Shown piece by piece: positions 1 through 7,655 of a stretch of DNA of 27,459 nt (position 1 is its first letter; every line of letters starts with the position of its first letter). Where the stretch lies: contig CBFHSD010000030.1 in assembly GCA_965658375.1 (NCBI GenBank), positions 1-27,459 on the forward strand. Direction: 5' to 3'. A program made the translations under genes and the position numbers. Below the pieces are notes generated by a model, which saw only the letters and a program-made list of their open reading frames with translations, had not been told where the DNA came from and ran no database searches. The stretch is from CBFHSD01 sp965658375. GTDB lineage: Bacteria; Bacteroidota; Bacteroidia; Flavobacteriales_G; Salibacteraceae.

Positions 1-695
1 TTCTGAAATGGCAATTCATCGTCAAAAGTGTGCACATTATCTAGCACGAAAGAACGAACTGTGTTTCCATATTTATCGATCGTCTCAGACTTTTGAACGT
101 CAAATCCCTCAAAATTCATTTCAACAAAATCCAATTCTAACCAAACTGGAATTTCAAACCTGATGGTGCGTTTACCTACATCATGGCTCCCGCTAAAGGT
201 CATTCTCGTGAAAAACTTCACATCATTGTAAAGTTCTCTGTAAAGTAACTGGTTGACCTCTATCTCGTTTTCAATATGAAATCCAATATAGGTGAGTTCC
301 ATATCATCATGAAAAATGCCAGAACGCTCAATCTTTTGGTTTTCAACGCGCGGGGTAAAAGGCCTTTTTTTCTTCTTCCCTACTGGTACGTAATTCCCTC
401 TTACCAAAGCAACTTCACTGAACTCTGAAGTGAAAATGACATGTTCAAAGTACACGTCTTTTTCTCCCGAAAGAGATTGTACATTCATCTCATGAGAAAT
501 ATCTACCAAGACCTCTTCTTTCTTGGTTTCTTTGTTCTTTTCTCTCTTAAATTTCACTGTAGAGATGTAGGTATCTATCACATACTCACTCTCTGGAAAT
601 TCAGCTTTTAAAGCAGGGATGTTTACATCTTGAGCGAACACCTGAGCAGCAATAAGACAGATGAAAAAGCTAAGCGTTGAATTGAATAATCTCAC
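1..695 (-). CDS. Exported protein, partial (possibly DUF3857/transglutaminase-like)
   Basis: This gene runs off the left edge of the window, so only about 231 N-terminal codons are visible. I start it at a GTG two bases after the stop of the preceding gene, because a signal peptide follows at once: MRLFNSTLSFF, then a hydrophobic stretch ending AAQVFAQ. The mature part is rich in beta-type sequence, with a basic patch KKKKRP near residue 110. The stretch EIPVWLELDFVEMNFEGFDV resembles the N-terminal part of Bacteroidota DUF3857/transglutaminase proteins, but I hold this only weakly because any transglutaminase catalytic triad would lie outside the window. Close spacing suggests co-transcription with the upstream barrel gene. 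An envelope role is an inference from the signal peptide. Confidence 0.6.
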   Translation of the reverse strand, partial: MRLFNSTLSFFICLIAAQVFAQDVNIPALKAEFPESEYVIDTYISTVKFKREKNKETKKEEVLVDISHEMNVQSLSGEKDVYFEHVIFTSEFSEVALVRGNYVPVGKKKKRPFTPRVENQKIERSGIFHDDMELTYIGFHIENEIEVNQLLYRELYNDVKFFTRMTFSGSHDVGKRTIRFEIPVWLELDFVEMNFEGFDVQKSETIDKYGNTVRSFVLDNVHTFDDELPFQ

Positions 696-697
696 AA

Positions 698-1384
698 TTA
701 AAAGTTTAAGAATCCTCTAAAATGAAGCGCAAATCGGTTCATTCTGTAGGTATTTTGAATGTTTAAGGTCACAAAGTCATTCACTTGGTCACTGTATACC
801 TCATAAGGAGTTGTTTTGTCAAAATTGGCAGTTGAGTAGGTAAAGAGAATTTCTCTTAAAGTATTGCTGTTGTTCCAGTATCTATAGCCTACTTGAATCA
901 TAGGACCAACCAAAAAAGGCACTTGGTTTTCTTCGTCTACCGAACCTTGAATAAGTGGGTATTGACTGAAGTCTAAACCTGCTTTTATCACAAATCCTTT
1001 GTCTTTAATACCAGCATATGTTGCTCCATTACCAATGTTAAAGCCAAGGCTTAAATCTCCTCTTGCACCCAAGAAAGCACCTGTAGAGAAAAATGAAATG
1101 GATAACTCTGGATTGGACGAAATGGATAAACTCATGTCTTCTCCAAATTCTAACACGTTATATCTTAAACCATAATCGTACGACATTAAATCATACCCAA
1201 ACGTTTGGTGTAACTCTGAGTAAGACCCTCCCGTTGCATCGTAAATCACTTGCTCCACAGCTTCATCTCCAGCAATGTAATTACCACTTGTAAAAACGGT
1301 CCATCCTGAACTTCTGAAAAATTTTTGTGCCTGAACACAATTGAACGACAAAAGAACAACTGCAATGAATGATAAAATTCTCAT
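698..1384 (-). CDS. Small outer-membrane beta-barrel-like protein, hypothetical
   Basis: This 228-residue protein has a Sec signal peptide (MRILSFIAVVLLSF, cleavage near VQAQ at residues 18-20). The rest alternates polar and hydrophobic residues with many aromatics and glycines, and it ends in a terminal Phe (FRGFLNF). That is the usual look of an outer-membrane beta barrel whose last strand is read by the BAM machinery. No catalytic motif is visible and I do not recognise a named family. The next gene begins two bases after its stop, so the two are probably one transcript, with a candidate promoter at 1413-1420. A structural or porin-like role in the outer membrane is an inference from composition only. 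Confidence 0.7.
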   Translation of the reverse strand: MRILSFIAVVLLSFNCVQAQKFFRSSGWTVFTSGNYIAGDEAVEQVIYDATGGSYSELHQTFGYDLMSYDYGLRYNVLEFGEDMSLSISSNPELSISFFSTGAFLGARGDLSLGFNIGNGATYAGIKDKGFVIKAGLDFSQYPLIQGSVDEENQVPFLVGPMIQVGYRYWNNSNTLREILFTYSTANFDKTTPYEVYSDQVNDFVTLNIQNTYRMNRFALHFRGFLNF

Positions 1385-1412
1385 AATAAATAAGTTAACA
1401 TATTATATTCTA

Positions 1413-1420
1413 CAAAAATA
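1413..1420 (-). promoter_or_regulatory. Candidate -7 element (TAnnTTTG)
   Basis: On the minus strand this reads TATTTTTG, an exact match to the Bacteroidota -7 consensus TAnnTTTG. It lies 28 bases before the ATG of the barrel gene at 1384. I see no convincing -33 TTG at the usual distance, so the assignment rests on the -7 element alone. Confidence 0.4.
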
Positions 1421-1597
1421 GCAGGTCAAAAAGGGTAATTTGAGAAAAGAAACTTCGTAAGTCAAAGAATACATCCATCAAACGAAACCGCAAAATCACA
1501 CCACTTCAAGCAAAACAATGAAAAAAAACATGCTAAGCCAGAGATTTGCTCAATTAAATGCCCAAAATTCATTAACAATTGAAATAAAATCAAAAAA

Positions 1598-2482
1598 CTA
1601 GGCTTTCAATCTATTGCTCAAAAACACCACACTTAAAATGAGTGCAACACCCAACCACTGAAGAGAAGATACTTCCTCATTCAAGAATAAGACACCACAA
1701 CTCACTGCAATAGGCAACTCAATGGAGCTTAGAATAGCAGTCATGGCCACTCCAATCTTTGGGGTTCCCACAGCGAAAAGCACAATAGGAACTAACATTC
1801 CGAAAATACCAAGAGGCAAAGAAAACTTGATAAAACCTAGCGTAAAAAATGAATGACTCAATTCTGTTACAGGTAACACAAGTAAGCACAATAGCAACCC
1901 CCCTATTACTCGTAAAAAACTTGTGTTTAATGGCGTAGACTTCGCTATTTCTATTTTGCTTACTGCAATAAATGAAGCATAAGACAAAGCGGCAAACAAA
2001 CCATACAAAAGACCTTTTAATGGATAAGATTGTAGAAAAATATCTAAATCTCCACCTGCGGCAAGAGTAGTTGCTAAAAGGAGAAAAACGGTGGAAACAA
2101 GGTCTTTTCTCAAAGGCAGTTTCTTGGTCCAAATGGCATCAATCACAATGCCCATCCACAAGTACTGAAACAAAAGCAAAATGGCTAACGAAGCAGGGAT
2201 ATACTGAACAGAAGCATAATATGCCAAACTGGTAAGTCCTAGCGGAAGTCCAGACAGGGTTGCAAGTAAGATTTTAGAGGTAGATAAATTTAAAAATGGC
2301 TTCCATTGCTTGCGAAATGAAATGAGTAGCGTTAACCCCATAACTCCAAAAAGAAACTGGCCATGTACCACATCCGTTAGGCTAAAACCCTCTTGATAAG
2401 AGCGTTTGGCAATGGTAGATAATATGCCATAGCTGGCACCTCCAAGGAGAATGTACGCTCCAAATTTCCATTGCTCTTTCAT
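1598..2482 (-). CDS. EamA/DMT-superfamily transporter
   Basis: This is a 294-residue integral membrane protein with about ten hydrophobic segments arranged as two repeats, the layout of EamA (drug/metabolite transporter) proteins. I use the internal ATG at 2482 rather than 2542. The extra 20 residues (MLLFSVCIELEAP...) are not membrane-like, while MKEQWKFGAYILLGG runs directly into the first helix and places the start at the normal family position. Visible cues are FGVMGLTLL in the first repeat, SYASFIAVSKIE at the start of the second, and ELPIAVSCGVLFLNE near the last two helices. The substrate cannot be read from sequence; family members move amino acids, metabolites or drugs. It is divergent from the DUF3817 gene at 2608. 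Confidence 0.85.
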   Translation of the reverse strand: MKEQWKFGAYILLGGASYGILSTIAKRSYQEGFSLTDVVHGQFLFGVMGLTLLISFRKQWKPFLNLSTSKILLATLSGLPLGLTSLAYYASVQYIPASLAILLLFQYLWMGIVIDAIWTKKLPLRKDLVSTVFLLLATTLAAGGDLDIFLQSYPLKGLLYGLFAALSYASFIAVSKIEIAKSTPLNTSFLRVIGGLLLCLLVLPVTELSHSFFTLGFIKFSLPLGIFGMLVPIVLFAVGTPKIGVAMTAILSSIELPIAVSCGVLFLNEEVSSLQWLGVALILSVVFLSNRLKA

Positions 2483-2595
2483 GCAGTGCGAAGATAGCTT
2501 TACAGGTGCTTCAAGCTCAATACAAACTGAGAATAAAAGCAAAGATTTGATGTGATTAAGATCTCATTTCTGTTGGGGTTCTCAGCATGAAAGCT

Positions 2596-2603
2596 CACTT
2601 TTG
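2596..2603 (+). promoter_or_regulatory. Candidate -7 element abutting the start
   Basis: CACTTTTG matches TAnnTTTG at five of six fixed positions and ends exactly four bases before the ATG at 2608. A TTG at 2573-2575 gives a -33-like element with 20 bases between. This placement supports 2608 as the start and suggests a leaderless or nearly leaderless mRNA. Confidence 0.35.
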
Positions 2604-2607
2604 TTGT

Positions 2608-2904
2608 ATGAATAAAAGTGTCGATCAAAAATTAAAATGGTTCAGATACATCGCCTTGGCAGAAGGGGTAAGTTACTTGCTTTTTGCCGTAACCATGCCG
2701 CTTAAATACCAATTGGAAATTCCAGAACCCAACAAAGTTGTTGGGCTTATTCATGGTGTGCTTTTCATGGCGTATATCCCTTTCGCCTACCTTGTAGTTT
2801 CTGATCACAAACTTGGTAACCTAAAGCTTCTCATTTTTTGGCTCGCTTCTTTGCTTCCGGCAGGGACTTTTGTTCTGGATCACAAGATTTTAAAGAAGCT
2901 TTGA
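2608..2904 (+). CDS. DUF3817 family membrane protein
   Basis: This is a 98-residue membrane protein with three hydrophobic segments. The signature WFRYIALAEGVSYLLF near the N-terminus, then MPLKY and the GLIHGVLFMAYIP segment, are typical of DUF3817, a small integral membrane family of unknown function common in Bacteroidota and Actinobacteria. I start at ATG 2608. The upstream ATG at 2587 would add seven residues (MKAHFCC) not expected in the family and would place the candidate promoter inside the gene. It lies 40 bases before the MbnP-like gene on the same strand, so read-through is possible, but the latter seems to have its own promoter. A functional link to that operon is not shown. Confidence 0.8.
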   Translation: MNKSVDQKLKWFRYIALAEGVSYLLFAVTMPLKYQLEIPEPNKVVGLIHGVLFMAYIPFAYLVVSDHKLGNLKLLIFWLASLLPAGTFVLDHKILKKL

Positions 2905-2932
2905 AGGCTTGACTTGAATCTCTAAGAATGGC

Positions 2933-2940
2933 TATTTTAG
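2933..2940 (+). promoter_or_regulatory. Candidate -7 element for the MbnP/peroxidase operon
   Basis: TATTTTAG matches TAnnTTTG at five of six fixed positions and ends four bases before the ATG at 2945. A TTG at 2909-2911 sits 21 bases upstream as a possible -33 element. Transcription would then begin at or next to the start codon. Confidence 0.35.
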
Positions 2941-2944
2941 TGCC

Positions 2945-3898
2945 ATGATTAAAAGTCTCAAAATTATGATGGTGTCAACCTTAGTGTTGATTGCTTCTCA
3001 AGTTCAATCCCAAACGAACGTAAAAGTTAAAATTAATCACTTTTTAGGTGGTCAAATGTATTCTCCAAACAATGTGGCGGAGAACAATTTGGGTCATGAA
3101 TTTAAAGTTGCTTACCTACGCTATTACATTTCAGACTTCACACTTTATTTCGATAACGGGCAAGACACAACCTACCTCTTGATCCATACTTTGGCAAATG
3201 CCAAGTTTACCACCGAAGTAGATTTAGGCTCCATCAACATTTCTCAATTGGATTCAATTGGATTTAGCATTGGAGTGAACCAAGGCTACAATCACCTTGA
3301 TCCTTCTACTTATATTGCTTCTCACCCTCTTGCCCATCAAACACCAAGCATGCATTGGGGTTGGACACCAGGTTACCGTTTCATGGCTTATGAAGGAACC
3401 CTTCTAGATGAAGTTACAGGAATTGAGATTCATGCATTAGGAGACCAGAATTACTTTGAACAGGTTCACGCCATTAACAAAACAGTTACTGAAACTAATC
3501 TTGTACTAGAATTTGATGCTGAATACCAACATGTATTTGATGACATTGACATTACCCAAGGTATTCTAAGACATGGAGATACAGACGAAGCTGTGACCGC
3601 TTTGGAGAATATGAGGGATTTAGTCTACACCTTCAAAGGAGCAACGAATTCAGTAAAACCGGTTCGCAATAACGCAGTAGAAACGCCACTTTATCCCAAC
3701 CCTGCTTCAGCTGGTCAAGTTTTACAAATAGACCAAGACGACCTTGGATTTATTGAATTCTACAACATCTCTGGAAAACTGGTTTCTCGTTCAAATGGAA
3801 CAAGCATTACGGCTCCAGAAAACCAAGGATTGTATTTTGTAAAAGCTTACAATAAACGTGGAGAGGCCTTAAATAACAGCAGACTAATCGTACAGTAA
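2945..3898 (+). CDS. MbnP-like metal-binding protein with T9SS sorting tail
   Basis: This 317-residue protein has three parts. A Sec signal peptide ends near SQVQSQ (residues 18-23). The MbnP-type core spans roughly residues 25-230. A T9SS type A sorting domain occupies about residues 240-317, with LYPNPAS, FYNISGKLV and QGLYFVKAY. Family cues in the core are LRYYISDFTLYF, IGVNQGYNHLDP, and a H137-W138-G-W140 cluster leading into TPGYRF, which matches the conserved W-x-W...GY signature of MbnP proteins. In methanotrophs MbnP binds copper after MbnH, a MauG-like di-heme enzyme, converts a Trp to kynurenine. The next two genes encode such enzymes, and this stop overlaps the next start (TAATG). 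The T9SS tail implies export to the surface or medium, unlike periplasmic MbnP. Copper as ligand is inferred. Confidence 0.85.
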   Translation: MIKSLKIMMVSTLVLIASQVQSQTNVKVKINHFLGGQMYSPNNVAENNLGHEFKVAYLRYYISDFTLYFDNGQDTTYLLIHTLANAKFTTEVDLGSINISQLDSIGFSIGVNQGYNHLDPSTYIASHPLAHQTPSMHWGWTPGYRFMAYEGTLLDEVTGIEIHALGDQNYFEQVHAINKTVTETNLVLEFDAEYQHVFDDIDITQGILRHGDTDEAVTALENMRDLVYTFKGATNSVKPVRNNAVETPLYPNPASAGQVLQIDQDDLGFIEFYNISGKLVSRSNGTSITAPENQGLYFVKAYNKRGEALNNSRLIVQ

Positions 3899-5004
3899 TG
3901 AGAGGAATACAGCTCATTTCAATCGCTTTACTATTTAGTGCCGCTCTTCTTTCTTGCAACAAAGATGATGGTGGCAACACCCCTGGATCAATTCCACCTG
4001 TTTACGACAATACCCCTTACCAACTTGAATTTGGTTTACTTCCGCCCCCACCTATAGCAGAAGACAATGCTTTAACCATTCAAGGAGTGAAACTTGGCAG
4101 AATGCTGTTTTATGAGAACCGACTTTCTGGAAATAACTCCCAGAATTGTGCGAGTTGTCATCAACAAGAAAATGCTTTTACAGATCCGGCTCAATTCTCC
4201 ATTGGCATCAAAGGCTTACCCGGTGGACGACATGCCATGGCAGCATTTAACCTTGCATGGAATCAAAATCGCTTTTTTTGGGATGGCCGTGCTGAATTGT
4301 TGAGACACCAAGCCGTAATGCCAATTCAAGATGAGCTTGAGATGGATGAAAGCATAGAAAATGTGATTGCGAAGTTGAGTGCCGACACCATGTACACCAA
4401 TCAGTTCATTCGGGCTTTTGATAAGCAAGAGATTAACGAAGAATATATAGGAAAAGCACTCGAACAATTCATGAATAGTATTGTGAGTGTGAATAGCAAA
4501 TATGACAATTACCTTAAAGGCGAAGTGATGCTTTCTGATGCAGAAGAACGCGGAAGAGCTTTGTATTTTGCTGAGTACAATCCTGGTTTCCCTGCTGCTT
4601 CGGGGGCAGACTGTGCGCATTGCCATGGTGGATTGAACTTTGAGAATGACCGCTACATGAATAATGGATTAGATAGTGAAGCGAATCAAACAGATATTGG
4701 CTTTCAAACGGTAAGCAAGACACCTGCCGATAAAGCCAAATTCAAAGTGACCTCTCTCCGTAACATCGCATTTACTGCGCCTTACATGCACGATGGCAGA
4801 TTCCAAACTTTACGGGAAGTAATAGACCACTACGATCATGATTTACAACCTTCTCCAACTTTAGATCCTGCTTTGGAATATACACGCTCTACAGGATTGA
4901 TGTTGACAGAGCAGGATAAGGATGACTTAATTGCCTTTCTGCATACATTAAGTGATTACGACCTCACCACAGACCCAGCATATTCTAGTCCATTTCAACC
5001 TTAA
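3898..5004 (+). CDS. Di-heme cytochrome c peroxidase/MauG-like lipoprotein 1
   Basis: This 368-residue lipoprotein has a lipobox ALLSC with lipidated C20 and two CxxCH haem c sites (C84-H88 and C239-H243), the layout of bacterial di-heme peroxidases. FWDGR carries W128 at the position of the inter-heme Trp of CcpA/MauG. After PYMHDG, spacing places Y312 (DHY) where classical CCPs have the sixth-ligand Met. MauG has Tyr there, so the enzyme looks MauG-like rather than a plain H2O2-scavenging peroxidase. It probably faces the periplasm, anchored to a membrane by lipid. Its start overlaps the stop of the MbnP gene and its stop overlaps the start of a second peroxidase, so the three are translationally coupled. 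By analogy with MbnH, the MbnP partner is the likely substrate; this is inference. Confidence 0.88.
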   Translation: MRGIQLISIALLFSAALLSCNKDDGGNTPGSIPPVYDNTPYQLEFGLLPPPPIAEDNALTIQGVKLGRMLFYENRLSGNNSQNCASCHQQENAFTDPAQFSIGIKGLPGGRHAMAAFNLAWNQNRFFWDGRAELLRHQAVMPIQDELEMDESIENVIAKLSADTMYTNQFIRAFDKQEINEEYIGKALEQFMNSIVSVNSKYDNYLKGEVMLSDAEERGRALYFAEYNPGFPAASGADCAHCHGGLNFENDRYMNNGLDSEANQTDIGFQTVSKTPADKAKFKVTSLRNIAFTAPYMHDGRFQTLREVIDHYDHDLQPSPTLDPALEYTRSTGLMLTEQDKDDLIAFLHTLSDYDLTTDPAYSSPFQP

Positions 5005-6035
5005 TGAGGAAAAACTCAACACTCATATGGCTTTTAGGAGCGCTGTTATTGATACAAAGCTGTGCAAAAGATGTATTGACCAACAGCAGCACGGAACTCG
5101 AAGATTTTGAGTTTAAAGTACCTGCGGGTTTTCCTGCCATGGAATTCGAAGAAGAGAATCCGTATTCTTTGGACAAATGGAAACTGGGGAAAGCCCTGTT
5201 CTATGAAAATGCCTTCTCTATAGACGGTAAAAAAAGTTGTGCAAGCTGCCACAAGCAAACCTCAGGTTTTGCTGACAATGTAGCTTTTAGTCCTGGGGCA
5301 AACGAGGCGGCTGGAACACGCAATGCACCTACCCTTACCAATGTGGGTTACCAACCCTATTTCATGAAAGAAGGAGGAGTAAGAACCCTAGAGCTTCAAG
5401 CGTTGATTCCTATCCAAGAGCACAATGAATTCAACAATAACATTCTCACCATTTCAGATTCATTGAAAAAAAATCCATTCTATAATGAGCTTTCTCTAAA
5501 AGCCTACAACCGCCCCTTTGACTATTATGTACTCACCAGAGCGCTGGGCATTTTTGAGCGAACTTTAGTTAGTGGAAACAGTCAATTCGATCAATGGGCT
5601 TACCAGGGCATGAGCGAAGCATTGAATGCGAAAGAGCTAGAAGGTAAAGACCTTTTTTTCGGAAAAGCCAATTGCAGCCAATGCCACAGCGACTTTAACT
5701 TTAGCAACTACGCTTTCGAAAACAATGGGCTGTATGAGAATTACGCAGATTCTGGGAGGTATCGCTTAACACGTGCTCCAGAAGATTGGGGGAAATTTAA
5801 AGTTCCAACATTAAGAAACATTGAGGTTACAGCCCCTTACATGCACGATGGTTCTCTCACTTCGTTAGATCAAGTACTGGAACATTACAATACGGGAGGA
5901 GCCAACAACCCATTAAAAAGTTCATTGATCAAACCGCTTGGTCTCACACCTCAAGAGCTTGACGCACTGGAAGCTTTTCTGCGCACTTTAACTGACAAAG
6001 AATTCTTAAACAATAGGCATTTTGAACAGGACTAG
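5004..6035 (+). CDS. Di-heme cytochrome c peroxidase/MauG-like lipoprotein 2
   Basis: This is a second, divergent di-heme peroxidase of 343 residues with lipobox LIQSC (C20) and CxxCH sites C79-H83 and C224-H228. PYMHDG is at about residues 278-283. Spacing again places a Tyr (Y295, EHYNTGG) where CCPs have the axial Met. Unlike its neighbour, the segment matching FFWDGR reads YFMKEGG: M121 replaces the inter-heme Trp and one residue is inserted. This suggests a changed route for electrons between the hemes, or a different substrate. Translation is coupled to the first peroxidase (TAATG at 5002-5006). The pair may have arisen by duplication and then diverged. Whether both act on the MbnP protein is unknown. 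No hairpin terminator is obvious in the 40 bases before the convergent ChaN gene. Confidence 0.88.
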   Translation: MRKNSTLIWLLGALLLIQSCAKDVLTNSSTELEDFEFKVPAGFPAMEFEEENPYSLDKWKLGKALFYENAFSIDGKKSCASCHKQTSGFADNVAFSPGANEAAGTRNAPTLTNVGYQPYFMKEGGVRTLELQALIPIQEHNEFNNNILTISDSLKKNPFYNELSLKAYNRPFDYYVLTRALGIFERTLVSGNSQFDQWAYQGMSEALNAKELEGKDLFFGKANCSQCHSDFNFSNYAFENNGLYENYADSGRYRLTRAPEDWGKFKVPTLRNIEVTAPYMHDGSLTSLDQVLEHYNTGGANNPLKSSLIKPLGLTPQELDALEAFLRTLTDKEFLNNRHFEQD

Positions 6036-6075
6036 TTTCATAGTTGACTCGTCCTTATTCCACATATCAATCATC

Positions 6076-6942
6076 CTAATATGTCTTTGTCATATCCTCG
6101 TCTACCACAAGAATAAACTCGGCACGTCCTGCGTAACTCGCATCCCAGTCAAGGTTTTCAGCGCTAACTGTAGATAGAGCCACCACATCTTTTTTCGCGT
6201 CTGTTTTTTGAATGTACCAATAAATGCCCCCTTTGTTTGCAGAATGATAATCTCCCTGATAATGAATAAAAATACCTTTCTTAGGGAAATTGGTAAGGAT
6301 ATTCTGACTCATCGTAGCGTCTTTTATGGCTTGAGCTTTGACCATATTCAATGGGTCTATTCCCATTCCATGCCCCATGCCCATTTGCATCATTTCGGCA
6401 TACCCAGGCGTAAGTGTATCAAACAAAATTGGGAGATCTGCAATGTAGCTTTTCGCTTCGTCATTTAATGTTTCAAGACCTTCTAAACCGTTTTTCACCA
6501 CATAAGAAGCGTAGCGTCTTGGTACATTGGTCGCAACAAATTGTAAATCATTCTCTTTGGCATACTCTACCAATGGCTTATAATCTGTTTTATAGTTTGG
6601 CCACAAACGCGCCTCTTTCTCAAAATTGCTTGTTTTAATCAATCCAGAAGTGTACTCATCAAGTAAGAGCTGATTGTCTGCCTCAAACATTTCTGCGCCC
6701 AGCACCATCTCCTTTCCACTTTCTCCAATCAGCTTTGTTGTTTTTAATTGCACCCAGTGAGCGATGGGGTCATTGTGGAGTTCGCCTAATAGCACCACAT
6801 CATATTTGGCCATTTTTTCAGCCATATCTTCTACACTTACTTGTTTACCCTTGGCATTGTAAATTTTGAATCCTACGCTTTGAGAAAAACTCAGGTTCAC
6901 GAAAAGAATTGCAATAGCGGTAAGGATGATTTGATTTTTCAT
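6076..6942 (-). CDS. ChaN-family haem/iron-linked protein (DUF399)
   Basis: This 288-residue protein has a signal peptide (cleavage near LSFSQ, residue 21) but no lipobox Cys, so it is probably periplasmic. The ChaN signature is clear: VVLLGELHND with E54 and H56, then GAEMFE, TNVPRRYA and GIFIHYQGDYHSA. The ChaN lipoprotein of Campylobacter binds haem and is iron-regulated, and the fold belongs to the Tiki/EreA-like superfamily, in which the conserved E/H residues form a metal site. A Met- and His-rich stretch at residues 184-193 (MMQMGMGHGM) could contact metal or haem; this is inference. The gene converges on the MbnP/peroxidase operon with a 40-base gap. A TAnnTTTG element abuts its start. 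Confidence 0.85.
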   Translation of the reverse strand: MKNQIILTAIAILFVNLSFSQSVGFKIYNAKGKQVSVEDMAEKMAKYDVVLLGELHNDPIAHWVQLKTTKLIGESGKEMVLGAEMFEADNQLLLDEYTSGLIKTSNFEKEARLWPNYKTDYKPLVEYAKENDLQFVATNVPRRYASYVVKNGLEGLETLNDEAKSYIADLPILFDTLTPGYAEMMQMGMGHGMGIDPLNMVKAQAIKDATMSQNILTNFPKKGIFIHYQGDYHSANKGGIYWYIQKTDAKKDVVALSTVSAENLDWDASYAGRAEFILVVDEDMTKTY

Positions 6943-6946
6943 ATCC

Positions 6947-6954
6947 CAAAAATA
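6947..6954 (-). promoter_or_regulatory. Candidate -7 element for the ChaN gene
   Basis: The minus strand reads TATTTTTG, an exact TAnnTTTG, ending four bases before the ATG at 6942. It is back to back with the uridine kinase element at 6966-6973. No clear -33 TTG is seen. The spacing suggests a leaderless or nearly leaderless transcript. Confidence 0.45.
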
Positions 6955-6965
6955 AGCTTGTTCTT

Positions 6966-6973
6966 TACATTTG
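6966..6973 (+). promoter_or_regulatory. Candidate -7 element for the uridine kinase gene
   Basis: TACATTTG is an exact TAnnTTTG ending four bases before the ATG at 6978, which is the first in-frame ATG. There is no room for a conventional leader or Shine-Dalgarno site between the element and the start. Confidence 0.45.
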
Positions 6974-6977
6974 CCTC

Positions 6978-7655
6978 ATGGATTTTACACCTTACATTGT
7001 TGGCATAGCTGGAGGAAGTGCTTCTGGTAAAACGTCTTTTTTGCATGACTTAAAAGAAAGAATGCCCAAAGGTGCACTATGTGTTATCTCACAAGACAAC
7101 TACTACAAACCCATTGAAGAGCAACATCTTGACCAACAAGGTGAGGTGAATTTTGATTTACCAGAATCTATTGATCGTGCCCTTTTTCACGACCACATGC
7201 AGAAAATTCAGAATGGCGAAACCATTACCATTAATGAATACACCTTTAATAATAACGAGAAAAAATCTGGAAAAATTGTCGTTACTCCCGCTCCCATTAT
7301 CATTATGGAAGGACTCTTTATCTTCTTTTACGAAGAAATTAGAAAAGGCCTAGAGCTTCGCGTTTTTATTGATGCCCAAGAAAGCATAAAGCTGGAAAGA
7401 AGACTGAAAAGAGACTTTAAGGAAAGAGGCTATGACCAAGAAGATGTGCTTTACCGTTGGAACCACCATGTGATGCCATCTTACAAAAAATACTTAGAGC
7501 CTTTTAGAGATGATTGCCACATTATCCTTACCAATAACAGTCATTACAACAAAGGCTTAGACGTATTAGCAAACCACCTCACATCTCAATTGCCAGAGAA
7601 CTTTAGTCCAAAATTTGTTCAGCAAAAGATCAGACCTACTACTCCTCTCGTTTAG
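6978..7655 (+). CDS. udk: Uridine kinase
   Basis: This 225-residue cytoplasmic P-loop kinase belongs to the uridine/cytidine kinase (PRK/UK) family, which phosphorylates uridine and cytidine to UMP and CMP in pyrimidine salvage. The Walker A motif GGSASGKT is at residues 12-19. SQDNYYK near residue 40 and NFDLPESID near residue 60 are the usual family motifs for nucleoside binding and catalysis. IIIMEGLFIF is the core strand before the lid, and RRLKRDFKERG is the lid region that contacts ATP phosphates. Length is close to the family norm, with about 15 extra residues at the C-terminus. Its 3' end overlaps the convergent ttcA gene by 17 bases. It may prefer uridine or cytidine; sequence alone cannot say. 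Confidence 0.9.
   Translation: MDFTPYIVGIAGGSASGKTSFLHDLKERMPKGALCVISQDNYYKPIEEQHLDQQGEVNFDLPESIDRALFHDHMQKIQNGETITINEYTFNNNEKKSGKIVVTPAPIIIMEGLFIFFYEEIRKGLELRVFIDAQESIKLERRLKRDFKERGYDQEDVLYRWNHHVMPSYKKYLEPFRDDCHIILTNNSHYNKGLDVLANHLTSQLPENFSPKFVQQKIRPTTPLV

Noticed and set aside
1719..2132. A 137-codon minus-strand frame within the EamA gene
   Set aside because: It is an out-of-frame shadow of a clearly membrane-spanning transporter gene.
3898..6035. The two peroxidases as plain CcpA-type hydrogen peroxide scavengers
   Set aside because: Both have Tyr where CcpA has its axial Met, and they are coupled to an MbnP-like gene, which favours MauG/MbnH-like enzymes. A peroxidase side activity remains possible.
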